A DNA stretch of 64,000 nucleotides from Prochlorococcus sp. AG-412-I05. Its GTDB lineage: Bacteria > Cyanobacteriota > Cyanobacteriia > PCC-6307 > Cyanobiaceae. The stretch lies in NCBI GenBank assembly GCA_003214855.1, contig QCLC01000003.1, positions 51,302 through 115,301 on the forward strand. Direction: 5' to 3'. The notes below the pieces were generated by a model that worked only from the letters and a program-made list of their open reading frames with translations, ran no database searches and was not told the DNA's origin. Both the position numbers and the translations under genes were made by a program. Below, in pieces: positions 47,833 to 57,336 of the stretch. Every line of letters begins with the position of its first letter. The stretch's first letter is position 1.

Positions 47833-49074
47833 GTGAACACGTTCTTCGCCGATACCGCCAACGTGCCAGCACCTGCTGCGGCAAAGGAGCTGGCCGATCT
47901 TGTTGCAGAGCTGCATGCAGCGGCAACCCCCTGGCTGCCCTGTGGTCTTGGCAGCCGTCTGCAATGGGGGCCGCCTGTGGAGATGCCTTCACAACCAATC
48001 AGCATGAGTGGTCTCAATCGCATCCTTGATCACGCTGTCGACGACCTCACGATCACTGTTGAAGCAGGCCTGCCGCTGGCAGAGCTACAAATGGCTTTGA
48101 AAGAACACCATCAGTGGCTAGCCGTCAACTGGCCCAGGGGAAGCCAAGCCAACACAGATCCCAACAGTGCTGGCAGTGTGGGTGGGTTGGTGGCTCGTGG
48201 TCTCGCCGGCGGTTTGCGACAGCGGCATCTGGGTATCCGCGACCAACTGATCGGAATCGGCCTCCTGCGTAGCGATGGCATTGCTGCGCATGCTGGAGGC
48301 CGGGTAGTCAAAAACGTGGCTGGCTATGACCTCATGCGCCTGCTGTGCGGCAGTTGGGGCAGCTTGGCTCTGATCACGGAACTCACTCTGCGCTGCCAAC
48401 CAATCCGCCCAGCACACATCGGCCTTCGCCTTGATGGTTCTCTGGAAGCGCTGGAAGCATGGCGAGCTGCACTATTGCGCACCAGCTTTACCCCGGAATA
48501 CTGCGATTGGATCAAAACAGATTTAGAAGACTGGCATCTCAACATCGGCGTGGCCAGCGTGAGCGATCAAGCCGTCAACGACCAAATAGGCCACCTCAAA
48601 GCCCTCGCCAATCAACATCAACTGGGCACAAAACAGCTTGACTGGCTCGGCCCCCATCAAGAGCCACACCCATCTGAAGGATCTTTCGATGGCAGCCACT
48701 GGCTGGTACGGGTAGCGCTGCAACCAAGCAACATTCACCGGCTGATCGCCAGCAAAGAACTGCAAGCCCTCAACGGCTGGCATTGGCAGCTTGCCGCTGG
48801 CGCTGGGATCGGCGACGGCTGGCAAATATCACCAGCCAACGCAAAAGGGATCAGTCAAAGCGAGGATCTCAACGCGCTTCGCCTCGAGATTGCTCGCCTC
48901 GGTGGCCAACTCACACTCCTGCAGCAACCCAGCCTAGCTGGCGCTCGCCTGCCTGCTTGGCTGGATGCACCCTCAAGGCCACTGATTGAAGCTGTGAAGC
49001 AACAATTCGATCCAAAACGACAACTAGCGAGAGGCCGATTGCCAGGGGTTTGTGTTCAATCAACGGCCAAGTAG
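47833..49074 (+). CDS. glcE: Glycolate oxidase FAD-binding subunit
   Basis: Flavoprotein partner of GlcD/GlcF in oxidising glycolate to glyoxylate. The preferred start is GTG 47833 (VNTFFADTANVPAP, 413 residues). The FAD domain shows LPCGLGSRLQWGPP, the flexible STSRLNRI-type MSGLNRILDHAVDDLTITVE, GSVGGLVARGLAGGLRQRHL and RVVKNVAGYDLMRLLCGSWG, all typical of GlcE. The end reads AVKQQFDPKRQLARGRLPG, the usual close of the family. The frame is open far upstream (to 47086), but that stretch is antisense to the kinase-like gene and unconserved. The start lies 14 bases from the kinase start on the other strand, so its promoter must lie inside that gene. Confidence 0.9.
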   Translation: MNTFFADTANVPAPAAAKELADLVAELHAAATPWLPCGLGSRLQWGPPVEMPSQPISMSGLNRILDHAVDDLTITVEAGLPLAELQMALKEHHQWLAVNWPRGSQANTDPNSAGSVGGLVARGLAGGLRQRHLGIRDQLIGIGLLRSDGIAAHAGGRVVKNVAGYDLMRLLCGSWGSLALITELTLRCQPIRPAHIGLRLDGSLEALEAWRAALLRTSFTPEYCDWIKTDLEDWHLNIGVASVSDQAVNDQIGHLKALANQHQLGTKQLDWLGPHQEPHPSEGSFDGSHWLVRVALQPSNIHRLIASKELQALNGWHWQLAAGAGIGDGWQISPANAKGISQSEDLNALRLEIARLGGQLTLLQQPSLAGARLPAWLDAPSRPLIEAVKQQFDPKRQLARGRLPGVCVQSTAK

Positions 49075-49529
49075 GCATGGCGGAATTCCTCAATAGAGCA
49101 TCGAAAAGCGCAGAATCTTCTCAGACTTAATCCATAAAATAGTCACTGGCATATAGACAACTATCAGGCATGAAATCTCAACGGCCAGGCCTCTTCCCAA
49201 GTCTTTAATCGCACCCAAGTATATCAATCAATTAACTTTAACTCTAAAAGATTAGATCCAAGCCATGGTCACTGCAGAGATCAACATATCCCATATTAAA
49301 CTTTTAGAAAATGATTAGACCATCAAGCCCAAGACTCCAAGCCCATTGCGCAAGGATGCATTCAAGGTAAGTCCAATCAAGGTAGATTAATTTAAATCTT
49401 ATGACATGGACGAATACGAGCCAAAGGCAGAAGCTTGGCCAGCCAATATCAATTCAGACTATGCGTACTCAATCTGAAAATGAAGATATTTTCACTGGGG
49501 ATTAAAGTTGCATCAATAGGGAAAATTGA
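49075..49529. other. AT-rich convergent spacer after glcE
   Basis: About 455 AT-rich bases between convergent glcE and the epimerase-like gene. I see no terminator or RNA. A 23-codon frame from ATG 49406 (MDEYEPKAEAWPANINSDYA) is too short to support. The spacer is unusually long for a convergent pair here and may contain decayed sequence. Confidence 0.3.
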
Positions 49530-50396
49530 TCAACAATTAACCAAGGCACATCTCAGCCTCTGCTGGCCACCAGCTTCGATCTCCAACTTGCGATCACCAC
49601 TAATCAATGCCTCCCGCGGCCCAGTCCAAGGCTCAAGGCATACCATCTGCCGCGGCGGATCAGTCCACACCACAGTGAGATCCATGGGATTCTCATGCTG
49701 AAGCTGCAGAGACGTCCCAGAGGCTTCATCCACAAGGGTGACTGACCCCGCAGGGCGAGTCAAGAAGTCCACCCCCTCAGTTAAAGCTGCCAATTGGATG
49801 GCGGTTTCAGCTTCTGCCATCTGCAAATGATTGAGACATGAATTTGGTAAGCCTTCGAGGCGAACCTTGTTCAAATCAGTCACCTTGAAATAAGGGTGTA
49901 AACCAAAACTGAAGGGCATCGCAATTTGACTACGGTTATGTACATTTACCTCGATCTCTAAAGCATTGCGAATCGGGCGCACCACCATCTCAAGCAAAAA
50001 AGAAAATGGATAAGCAGCACGCGTCTCTTCACTATCAACAAGGCTAAGCTTCACGCCACTGTGATCTTCCAATAACTGTAATTCCCAAGGCTGATCCCTA
50101 GCAAAACCATGCTGTTTAAGAATGAACTCACCACTTGGCAAGGGTAATAAATCACCTAGCAGGTTTCCGCAGATGGGAAACAACACTGGAATGCCTCCGC
50201 GAATACTTTTCTCTGGATCTGCAAAACGCTCCTGATCCAAATAGAGCAGCTCATGGCCGTTACAACACCAATCAGTGACTAAACCACCTCGCTCAGGCAC
50301 AATCCGCAAACGATCACCACTCTCTGGGTGCAGATACTGCCAATGAGGATAGGGACTCTGCTTGCGTAGGAGAGGAGAACTATGGCCGTCAATCAT
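49530..50396 (-). CDS. Aldose 1-epimerase-like protein
   Basis: A 288-residue protein of the galactose mutarotase superfamily, closest in layout to the YeaD-like glucose-6-phosphate 1-epimerases and slr-type cyanobacterial members. From ATG 50396 (MIDGHSSPLL) it shows RIVPERGGLVTDWCCNGHEL, GGIPVLFPICGN, KQHGFARDQPWEL and the catalytic-region FSFGLHPYFKV, then MVCLEPWTGPREAL near the end, with the likely base in CLEP. Pathway: anomer interconversion of sugars or sugar phosphates near glycogen metabolism. ATG 50396 sits 7 bases after the hydrolase stop, so the two are probably co-transcribed. The true sugar is not readable. Confidence 0.85.
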   Translation of the reverse strand: MIDGHSSPLLRKQSPYPHWQYLHPESGDRLRIVPERGGLVTDWCCNGHELLYLDQERFADPEKSIRGGIPVLFPICGNLLGDLLPLPSGEFILKQHGFARDQPWELQLLEDHSGVKLSLVDSEETRAAYPFSFLLEMVVRPIRNALEIEVNVHNRSQIAMPFSFGLHPYFKVTDLNKVRLEGLPNSCLNHLQMAEAETAIQLAALTEGVDFLTRPAGSVTLVDEASGTSLQLQHENPMDLTVVWTDPPRQMVCLEPWTGPREALISGDRKLEIEAGGQQRLRCALVNC

Positions 50397-50403
50397 TCCT
50401 AAT

Positions 50404-51363
50404 TTAAGCAATACTCAAACCATTTAGCCACTCCAGTAATTCAGAATTCACCAAGTCAGGCACCTCATCATGAGGGCAATGTCCAGCATTTAAAAGCACC
50501 TCTTTCACTTCCAAAGAAGCTTCTCTAGCATATGTGCGAAACTTATCTTGCTTGGCTTTTGCATTCCTCAACCAAGGATCACCATCACCCCAGAGCAATA
50601 ACAGAGGAGCTTGCAAATCATTGAACAATTCATCAATAGCCTTACCCCTAAGCCCACGTGCCTGAAAAACATTGCGAAACACTTGAAATGCGCCTGGATC
50701 CAGAGAAGGCCTACGAATCGACTCAATTAGATCATCATCAACATTGGCAGGGTCTATATAAACCTGCTGGAGAGTCCTGCGAATGACACCAGGCCTACGC
50801 AGATTCTCAAAGATCATTCTCTGTATCAAGGGATATATCAACCACTTCACCACAAGATCCCTTGAAAGACCTTGCCCAATCATCTGGCGAAGCCTCGAAC
50901 TCATGTCTTTTGGTGTTGGAGAAAACTTCTCATCGCTGAAATAACCAGCAGCATTCAGTAAAACCACTCCAGCCGATTGTGATTCAAGAGCAGCAGCTGC
51001 AGCCAAAGCTGCATAACCTCCCAGCGAATTGCCAACAATCACAGTGGGCCTTCCAATCCGCTCATTGACATATGCAACCAACTGGTCTTTCCAAAGGTCC
51101 CCGCCATAATCGAGCCCACCAGGTTTGGCACTACGACCAAAGCCAAGCAGGTCTATGGCATGCACCTCATGGGTGAGAGAAAGCTTTGGAATGTTGTGGC
51201 GCCAGTGATCGGTAGAAGCCCCGAAGCCATGCACCAACAACAATGCCGGCCGTTGGCGCCCCCCATGCTCAACATCCTGATCTGGGATGCGTTGTAAGCA
51301 ATGAACATCGTGCCCCAGATGGCTCCAGGAAGCATTAAGAACGGCAGATGGAGCTGACGTCAC
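50404..51363 (-). CDS. Alpha/beta hydrolase family protein
   Basis: A 319-residue alpha/beta hydrolase fold protein. It has the oxyanion-hole motif LLLVHGFGASTDHWRHNI, HAIDLLGFGRSAKPG, the nucleophile elbow GNSLGG (serine as nucleophile), the acid in LLLWGDGDPWL and the histidine in LLNAGHCPHDE. A lid-like helical part lies between about 165 and 240. Members in cyanobacteria and plants include chlorophyll-related and lipase-like enzymes, so the substrate is open. The start is GTG 51363, close to SAPSAVLNASWSHLG. The mutarotase-like gene follows within 7 bases. Confidence 0.83.
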   Translation of the reverse strand: MTSAPSAVLNASWSHLGHDVHCLQRIPDQDVEHGGRQRPALLLVHGFGASTDHWRHNIPKLSLTHEVHAIDLLGFGRSAKPGGLDYGGDLWKDQLVAYVNERIGRPTVIVGNSLGGYAALAAAAALESQSAGVVLLNAAGYFSDEKFSPTPKDMSSRLRQMIGQGLSRDLVVKWLIYPLIQRMIFENLRRPGVIRRTLQQVYIDPANVDDDLIESIRRPSLDPGAFQVFRNVFQARGLRGKAIDELFNDLQAPLLLLWGDGDPWLRNAKAKQDKFRTYAREASLEVKEVLLNAGHCPHDEVPDLVNSELLEWLNGLSIA

Positions 51364-51437
51364 AACGGCGACGGTGGCGAAAGGTGATGGTAGGCAATTC
51401 TTTTACTTATCAGGGCTATGCAATCAAAAAAGCTGCA

Positions 51438-52811
51438 CTAAACCAGGCCAACAGGATTGGCAGCAACGTCATCAGGGATGGAGTTGCCGCCTCCAGGCGT
51501 TTTGTCTTTAAGCACCAAACGCAAAAGCAACGGTGCAAGGAAGGTGGTGCTAATCACCATCAATAGAACAGCAGCTTCTAAAGAAGGAGAAAGCAGTCCG
51601 GCGCTTGTACCCAGCCCAAGAAAAATCAAACCAACTTCACCGCGAGGCATCATGCCAAGACCAACAACCAAACGATTGGTGGGTTTGTCAATCCAGAAAG
51701 CCCAACCAGCAGCAATCTTGCCCACAATCGCTACAACAACCAGGAAGCCAGCCACAACAAGTGCTGAGCGGCTCGCAGGATCCAGAGGATTGATCACTGA
51801 AAGATCCATGCCAGCACCAACCAAAACAAAGAAAATCGTGGCAAAGAGGGTCACGATCGGCAAAACCGACTGCTGAATGGCGTGATTGTTCTTCGAGCTG
51901 CTGAGGATCAATCCAGCGGCAAAGGCCCCCAAAGCGGCTTCCAAACCAATCGCCGTAGCGATAAAGCAACACAGCACAAGAATCACAAACGAGGCCACAA
52001 CAACCGCTCCAGGCGCTTTAAGTCGGTCGATCACCCAATCAAAGGCTGGAGCCGCAGTACGGCTAAGCACAATTGCTAAAACCACAAACACTGTCGCTGC
52101 TACGACAAGTTTCACAATCGGGGCAATCTCGAGGTTGCCTCCTGTGGCCAAGGCCACAACAACAGCCAGGATCACAATGCCAAGGATGTCATCAAGCACA
52201 GCTGCACCAATCACGATCTGGCCCTCTCGCGTTTTGAGATAACCGAGTTCGCCAAACACACTGGCCGTGATGCCGATGCTGGTAGCAGTCATCGAAGCAC
52301 CAGCAAAAATCGCCGGGATCAATTCCACCTGGAAGAGAGCCATCAAACCAAAGGTGCCTAAGGCAAAAGGCAGCACCACGCCAGCCATGGCCACTGTGAA
52401 GGCCTGGACTCCTACAGCGACCAACTCTTCCAACTCACTTTCCAACCCGGTGAGGAAAAGCAGGGCATACAAGCCGAGCGTGGCCACTGCCTGCAGAGAG
52501 GGGAAGGTTTCGTAATAGAGGTCTGGTACGGCCTCAGGAGGAATCGAGGCCAAAGCGCTGATCAGGCTGACCAAACCCTCATTCAAATGAGAATGAGTAC
52601 TCGGCGGCACCAATAGATGCAAACCTGAGGCCCCGATCAGAACTCCAGCGAGAAGTTCGCCGACGATCGTCGGCAGATGCAAACGCACCAAAAGCTCAGC
52701 CAGAGTGCGTGCTGCAACAAAAATCAGCAGGAAATTCAGCACACCGATCAAAGTTTCAGCCACCTCCACGTCGTGGCTGCTCAGCACGGACAACACTGAA
52801 TGCAAAACCAT
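51438..52811 (-). CDS. Na+/H+ antiporter, CPA2 family (NapA/KefB-like)
   Basis: A 457-residue inner-membrane antiporter with about 12-13 helices, exchanging Na+ or K+ for protons in pH and salt balance. It shows LLVRLHLPTIVGELLAGVLI near the start, LFLTGLESELEELV, the ion-site region ASMTATSIGITASVFGELGY and AAVLDDILGIVILAVVV (the DD-like acidic pair of CPA2), and a second-half MMPRGEVGLIFLGLGTSAG. No C-terminal RCK or TrkA domain follows, unlike KefB/C. ATG 52811 is the start. It lies 359 bases from divergent glgP. Confidence 0.9.
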   Translation of the reverse strand: MVLHSVLSVLSSHDVEVAETLIGVLNFLLIFVAARTLAELLVRLHLPTIVGELLAGVLIGASGLHLLVPPSTHSHLNEGLVSLISALASIPPEAVPDLYYETFPSLQAVATLGLYALLFLTGLESELEELVAVGVQAFTVAMAGVVLPFALGTFGLMALFQVELIPAIFAGASMTATSIGITASVFGELGYLKTREGQIVIGAAVLDDILGIVILAVVVALATGGNLEIAPIVKLVVAATVFVVLAIVLSRTAAPAFDWVIDRLKAPGAVVVASFVILVLCCFIATAIGLEAALGAFAAGLILSSSKNNHAIQQSVLPIVTLFATIFFVLVGAGMDLSVINPLDPASRSALVVAGFLVVVAIVGKIAAGWAFWIDKPTNRLVVGLGMMPRGEVGLIFLGLGTSAGLLSPSLEAAVLLMVISTTFLAPLLLRLVLKDKTPGGGNSIPDDVAANPVGLV

Positions 52812-53169
52812 TTAGCCGGATTTCAGTCTTTGTGACCGAGATTAAAGGAAAGGCAAATCCTGCTTTGGTGTTCTCAAAACAAAGCGTGAGGAGAACCTGC
52901 AGGTGTTGATGTGCGGTTGCTAAGGCAAACAAGCCGCACATCGCAGCTAACTTCCAGAGATTCCCCAGCTGGGTTCGATGGCCTAAGCCCTTCGCCTCAA
53001 GAAAATGAGCATCCTCAACACACTTGACGAGGATGAACCAATCAATCACCTTGACACCTTTTGAGCTGCCGATTGGCCACTGACTCCTGCTACGCCTGAT
53101 TACTCGTTCCCTTAATACCCCTTACAAGGAGAGCCTCCAGCCCTCCAACATTATTTTCTCTCCGCCGTC
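52812..53169. other. Divergent spacer between antiporter gene and glgP
   Basis: A 358-base control region for two divergent genes. A minus-strand frame with GTG 53049 and stop at 52756 (97 codons, including KLAAMCGLFALATAHQHLQV) covers most of it and overlaps the antiporter start by 56 bases. An AAGGTG run just before it could bind ribosomes. I cannot assign it to any family and rate it as likely chance. Confidence 0.3.
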
Positions 53170-55695
53170 ATGAGCAGCTCCCACCCCCTAGATCTACGCC
53201 TGCCCACTCCGGGGTGCTTCGCCGACCCTGAACGAGCCGGGCTGGATGCCGATGCTGTATTCGACGGGATGACAGAACATCTGTTCTTTACCCTCGGAAA
53301 ACTTGCTCCCACAGCAAGTAACCATGACCTCTACATGGCCCTGAGTTATGCCGTGCGGGATCGGCTGATGACTCGCTACCTGGCAAGTCTTGAGGCAATC
53401 CGAGCCAGACCTCACAAGACGGTGGCCTATCTATCTGCTGAATTCCTCATCGGTCCTCAGCTCAACAGCAACCTGCTCAACCTTGGCATCTCGAAAGACA
53501 TCGCAGAGCAAGCTTTACGCCGCTTCCGGATCGAATCACTCGATCAGATCCTTGAGGTCGAGGAAGAACCCGGTCTCGGCAATGGAGGTCTAGGCCGTCT
53601 TGCCGCCTGCTACATGGAATCACTGGCCAGCCTGCAGGTGCCAGCTATCGGCTATGGAATCCGCTACGAATTCGGCATCTTCAACCAATTGATCAGAGAT
53701 GGCTGGCAGGTAGAGGTCACAGACAAATGGCTCAAGGGTGGTTGGCCATGGGAACTCCCCCAACCCGAGGAGGCCTGCTTCGTTGGGTTTGGTGGTCGCA
53801 CCGAGAGCTACACCGACGGCAAGGGCAACTACCGCTCACGCTGGATCCCCTCCGAGCATGCCATCGGCATTCCCCACGATGTGCCGGTCCTTGGCTATCG
53901 GGTCAACACCTGTAACCGCCTACGCCTCTGGCGAGCAGACGCGACTGAAAGCTTCGATTTCTACGCCTTCAACATCGGTGACTACTACGGCGCTGTGGAA
54001 GAAAAGGTTGGTTCAGAAACCCTTTCCAAGGTGCTCTATCCCAATGACGGCACCGATGAAGGCCGCCGCCTGCGCCTCAAGCAGCAACACTTCTTTGTGA
54101 GCTGCTCCCTCCAAGACATGCTGCGCAGTCTTGGCAACCGAGGCATTCCCATTGACGAGTTCCCTAACCACTGGACCGTTCAGCTCAACGACACCCACCC
54201 GGCGATTGCGGTAGCAGAGCTGATGCGACTGCTCATTGATGAGCACTATCTGGATTGGGACACCGCCTGGGACATCACGACCCGCTCAGTCGCATATACC
54301 AACCACACGTTGTTGCCAGAAGCTCTAGAGAAGTGGGATCTCACTCGCTTTGGCAGCTTGCTGCCCCGCCACCTTGAGCTGATCTATGAGATCAACCGCC
54401 GCTTCCTACAACAGGTGCGCCTGCGTTACCCAGGCAATGATGCAATCCAGCGAAAATTATCGATCATCGATGAGGATGGCGGCAAGGCCGTGCGCATGGC
54501 GAACTTGGCCACCATTGCAGCCCATCATGTGAACGGTGTTGCGGCGTTGCACTCTGATCTGTTGAAGCGACAGCTGATGCCGGAATTCGCTGAGATCTGG
54601 CCAGAAAAATTCACCAATGTCACGAATGGCGTCACGCCGCGGCGCTGGGTAGCCCTTGCCAACCCAGCTCTCTCACGACTACTCGATGAACACGTTGGTC
54701 CTGAATGGATCACCAACATGGAATTACTCACCAAGCTGGAGGAGCGGCAACATGACACCGCCTTCCTAGAGCAATGGGGAGCAACCAAACTTTCGGTGAA
54801 GCGCAAACTTGCCGGTTACATCCATCGACAAACCGGTGTTCTAGTGGATCCTTCGAGCCTCTTTGATGTACAGGTCAAACGAATCCATGAATACAAACGC
54901 CAACACCTCAATGCCCTGCAGGTGATCACCCACTACCTGCGCATCAAGAACGGCCAGGCCAAGGGAATGGCTCCGCGCACCGTGATCTTTGGAGGCAAGG
55001 CAGCACCTGGCTACTACATGGCCAAACTGATCATCCGCTTCATCAATGGCATTGCCGAAACAATCAACGCTGATCCCGATATGGAGGGCCGCCTTCGGGT
55101 CGTTTTCCTACCGGACTACAACGTAAAACTAGCTGAGCAGATTTATCCCGCCTCAGACCTCTCCGAACAGGTCTCAACCGCAGGCAAGGAAGCTTCAGGC
55201 ACCGGCAACATGAAGTTCGCGATGAACGGAGCTCTCACCATCGGCACCCTTGATGGTGCCAACGTTGAAATCCGTGAGCGAGTCGGCCCTGAGAACTTCT
55301 TCCTGTTTGGCAAAACCGAGACGGAAATCATGGAGCTCCAAACCAAGGGCTATCGGCCCAGGCAAATTGTTGAAACCTTGCCCGAGTTAGCGGAAGCCTT
55401 AAGGCTGATCGGCCTTGGCCATTTCAGTAACGGCGATGGCGAACTGTTCCGCCCCCTGCTCAACAACCTCACTGGCTTCGATCCATTCTTCGTATTAGCC
55501 GATTTCGCCGATTATCTGCGCGCCCAAGACGAGGTCAACCAAGCCTGGACCAACCGGAAACAATGGAACCGGATGTCACTGTTAAACACCGCAAGAACTG
55601 GCTTCTTCTCCTCAGACCGCTCAATCCAAGACTACTGTCAGACAATCTGGAAAGCTGAGCCCTTCCCCGTAGAAATTACCTGCGATGTGCCCTGA
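53170..55695 (+). CDS. glgP: Glycogen phosphorylase
   Basis: Phosphorolysis of glycogen to glucose-1-phosphate in the cytosol. The 841-residue protein has the normal family length and motifs: LSAEFLIGPQLNSNLLNLG, EEEPGLGNGGLGRLAACYME, YEFGIFNQLIRDGWQVE, TVQLNDTHPAIAVAELMRLL, VTNGVTPRRW, VKRIHEYKRQHLNALQVI and the pyridoxal-phosphate lysine K682 in EASGTGNMKFAMNGALTIG. The start ATG 53170 gives MSSSHPLDLRLPTPGCFADP. It drains the glycogen that cyanobacteria store in the day. It is convergent with the CxxC protein gene, 27 bases away. Confidence 0.97.
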   Translation: MSSSHPLDLRLPTPGCFADPERAGLDADAVFDGMTEHLFFTLGKLAPTASNHDLYMALSYAVRDRLMTRYLASLEAIRARPHKTVAYLSAEFLIGPQLNSNLLNLGISKDIAEQALRRFRIESLDQILEVEEEPGLGNGGLGRLAACYMESLASLQVPAIGYGIRYEFGIFNQLIRDGWQVEVTDKWLKGGWPWELPQPEEACFVGFGGRTESYTDGKGNYRSRWIPSEHAIGIPHDVPVLGYRVNTCNRLRLWRADATESFDFYAFNIGDYYGAVEEKVGSETLSKVLYPNDGTDEGRRLRLKQQHFFVSCSLQDMLRSLGNRGIPIDEFPNHWTVQLNDTHPAIAVAELMRLLIDEHYLDWDTAWDITTRSVAYTNHTLLPEALEKWDLTRFGSLLPRHLELIYEINRRFLQQVRLRYPGNDAIQRKLSIIDEDGGKAVRMANLATIAAHHVNGVAALHSDLLKRQLMPEFAEIWPEKFTNVTNGVTPRRWVALANPALSRLLDEHVGPEWITNMELLTKLEERQHDTAFLEQWGATKLSVKRKLAGYIHRQTGVLVDPSSLFDVQVKRIHEYKRQHLNALQVITHYLRIKNGQAKGMAPRTVIFGGKAAPGYYMAKLIIRFINGIAETINADPDMEGRLRVVFLPDYNVKLAEQIYPASDLSEQVSTAGKEASGTGNMKFAMNGALTIGTLDGANVEIRERVGPENFFLFGKTETEIMELQTKGYRPRQIVETLPELAEALRLIGLGHFSNGDGELFRPLLNNLTGFDPFFVLADFADYLRAQDEVNQAWTNRKQWNRMSLLNTARTGFFSSDRSIQDYCQTIWKAEPFPVEITCDVP

Positions 55696-55722
55696 AAGAT
55701 CAATAAACGATGGGTAAAAAAG

Positions 55723-56181
55723 CTAACTGCGATCTGGCAAATCAGGGGTCTGATGCAGAAGACGGTTGAGGCGAAGCCGATCTGCATTGAGAGGATCTGG
55801 AGCTAGTTCACCTGCAAGTTCTCGGAATTTCTGCTCAACAGCTTCTGGCACCTTCACATCAAAGATGCGTTCCATAAGGGCTTCGATGGAGAACAGGTGA
55901 GCATTGATGTTCTCCAAATCAGCGATCGATTGCTGGATTGCATCAGCCGGCTCTTCTGACCCACCAACAGGAGTGGCCTGAGCATTAGCAGCCTCATTGG
56001 CTTGGGAACCATATTGCTTCTGCAGATCTTCAAGAACACGGCCAGAAAGTGTTCGAAAAGACTGCAAAGCAGCCCAATTGAGCTCCTGCTGATGACGCAA
56101 GGTAGGGCACTCACGAATCAGCCGATCATGCTCCCGGTAAAACCTTTGACAATCAGGGCATTGACAGGGCTCTTCAGGCAC
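55723..56181 (-). CDS. Hypothetical protein with N-terminal CxC-x2-C motif
   Basis: A 152-residue protein of unknown function, not recognised. It opens MPEEPCQCPDCQRFYREHDR, with cysteines at 6, 8 and 11 and a fourth near 30 that could hold a metal. The middle (about 65-90) is polar and flexible, and the rest is helical (IQQSIADLENINAHLFSIEA), possibly coiled. GTG 56181 is the start. It is followed upstream by another small minus-strand gene 37 bases away, and both may form a unit conserved in marine picocyanobacteria; that conservation is a guess I could not check. Confidence 0.6.
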   Translation of the reverse strand: MPEEPCQCPDCQRFYREHDRLIRECPTLRHQQELNWAALQSFRTLSGRVLEDLQKQYGSQANEAANAQATPVGGSEEPADAIQQSIADLENINAHLFSIEALMERIFDVKVPEAVEQKFRELAGELAPDPLNADRLRLNRLLHQTPDLPDRS

Positions 56182-56218
56182 CGCACTCCGTCTAGCTCAT
56201 ATCCCATCATGCCATCTA

Positions 56219-56548
56219 CTAAGCCGCAAGAGGAGGCTCACTTGAAAAACTGCCCTCACCCGAATCTGTATCACCTGGAGCCGGCAAAGGAATCTCAATG
56301 GTGGACACCACCTGAATCACATCGCGCAGTCGCATCGAATCAGCAAACCAACCCATCGCCTGCTCAGTATCACCTCGGCGTTCAGCATCACTGGCCTGAT
56401 CTTCATGAGCCTCAGCCAATAAAGCCAACCAACAGAGGCAGCGAGCCTGAACCACAGAGAGGTCCAGGTCCATGGGCTGTGAACTTGCAATGCTCTCGCT
56501 TTCCTGCTGCACAAGTAGCCGTAGCCGCAAATCGTGAAGCTGGGTCAT
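56219..56548 (-). CDS. Hypothetical protein, helical
   Basis: A 109-residue acidic protein, not recognised. Most of it looks helical with an Ala-rich part (LCWLALLAEAHEDQASDAER), followed by a D-T-E-Q-A-M-G-W-F segment and a disordered Ser/Glu/Pro tail after residue 85. The start is ATG 56548. It precedes the CxxC gene by 37 bases and lies downstream of the tRNA-Arg gene on the same strand. It could be a small accessory protein; no function is proposed. Confidence 0.55.
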   Translation of the reverse strand: MTQLHDLRLRLLVQQESESIASSQPMDLDLSVVQARCLCWLALLAEAHEDQASDAERRGDTEQAMGWFADSMRLRDVIQVVSTIEIPLPAPGDTDSGEGSFSSEPPLAA

Positions 56549-56642
56549 GACGCCTGATCCAACTAATTAACACTAGCGAGAGCGTGGCATTTGCCTAGCC
56601 CACCAGATGTAGTACCGGCTACCGCGAACAGTTGGCAAAAAA

Positions 56643-56716
<74 letters not shown>

Positions 56717-56751
56717 ATCACAGGGAATTATGCCCTCAATGCATGATGGAA

Positions 56752-57155
56752 GCTGAAAGCAGGTGAGGTGTTCGCGATCAAGTCGTCATTGCCCTTGGCA
56801 AAACGAGCTTGGTTGAGGAAAGTCCGGGCTCCCCGATGGCCAGACTTGCTGGGTAATGCCCAGTGCGGGTGACCGTGAGGAGAGTGCCACAGAAAAACAC
56901 CGCCGATGGCCTCATGGGGTTCTACTCCGGGCACAGGCAAGGGTGCAAAGGTGCGGTAAGAGCGCACCAGCAGCATCGAGAGGTGCTGGCTCGGTAAACC
57001 CCGGTTGGGAGCAAGGCCAAGGAGCGATGGCTGGCCATCTGCCACGTTCCACATAAATGCGCCGCTTGAGGCCGTCGGTAACGGCGGTCCTAGATAGATG
57101 ATCACCCACTGCAGTTGAGCAGTGAACAGAACCCGGCTTACGTCCTGCTTTCACC
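56752..57155 (+). ncRNA. rnpB: RNase P RNA (class A)
   Basis: RNA subunit of ribonuclease P, which matures tRNA 5' ends. Conserved blocks are GAGGAAAGTCCGGGCTCCC near 56815, AGTGCCACAGAAAA near 56883, GGTAAACCCC near 56993 and AGATAGATGATCACC near 57093, then ACAGAACCCGGCTTA near 57127. The P1 stem pairs TGAAAGCAGG (56754-56763) with CCTGCTTTCA (57144-57153), which fixes both ends within a few bases. The T-rich CCCTTTT just after could aid termination. Ends are estimated from the P1 pairing. Confidence 0.93.
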
Positions 57156-57336
57156 CTTTTCGAAAGATGCATATTACTTCCAGTAAAATGCAGGAACAGA
57201 GGCAACCCAAAATTGCAACATGGCCGGGATAAATTGTCATATCCTCAAAGCATCAATACATTACAAACAGGAAGCAAATCCAATATATCGCAAGCCCTCA
57301 AAATCTATAGACTCCAGCGAATGGGAGCAGAAGAGA

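Noticed and set aside
55696..55722. Terminator between glgP and the CxxC protein gene
   Set aside because: The gap is only 27 bases and shows no stem with T tract.
56728..57105. Minus-strand frame of 125 codons over rnpB
   Set aside because: It is wholly antisense to the well-supported RNase P RNA.
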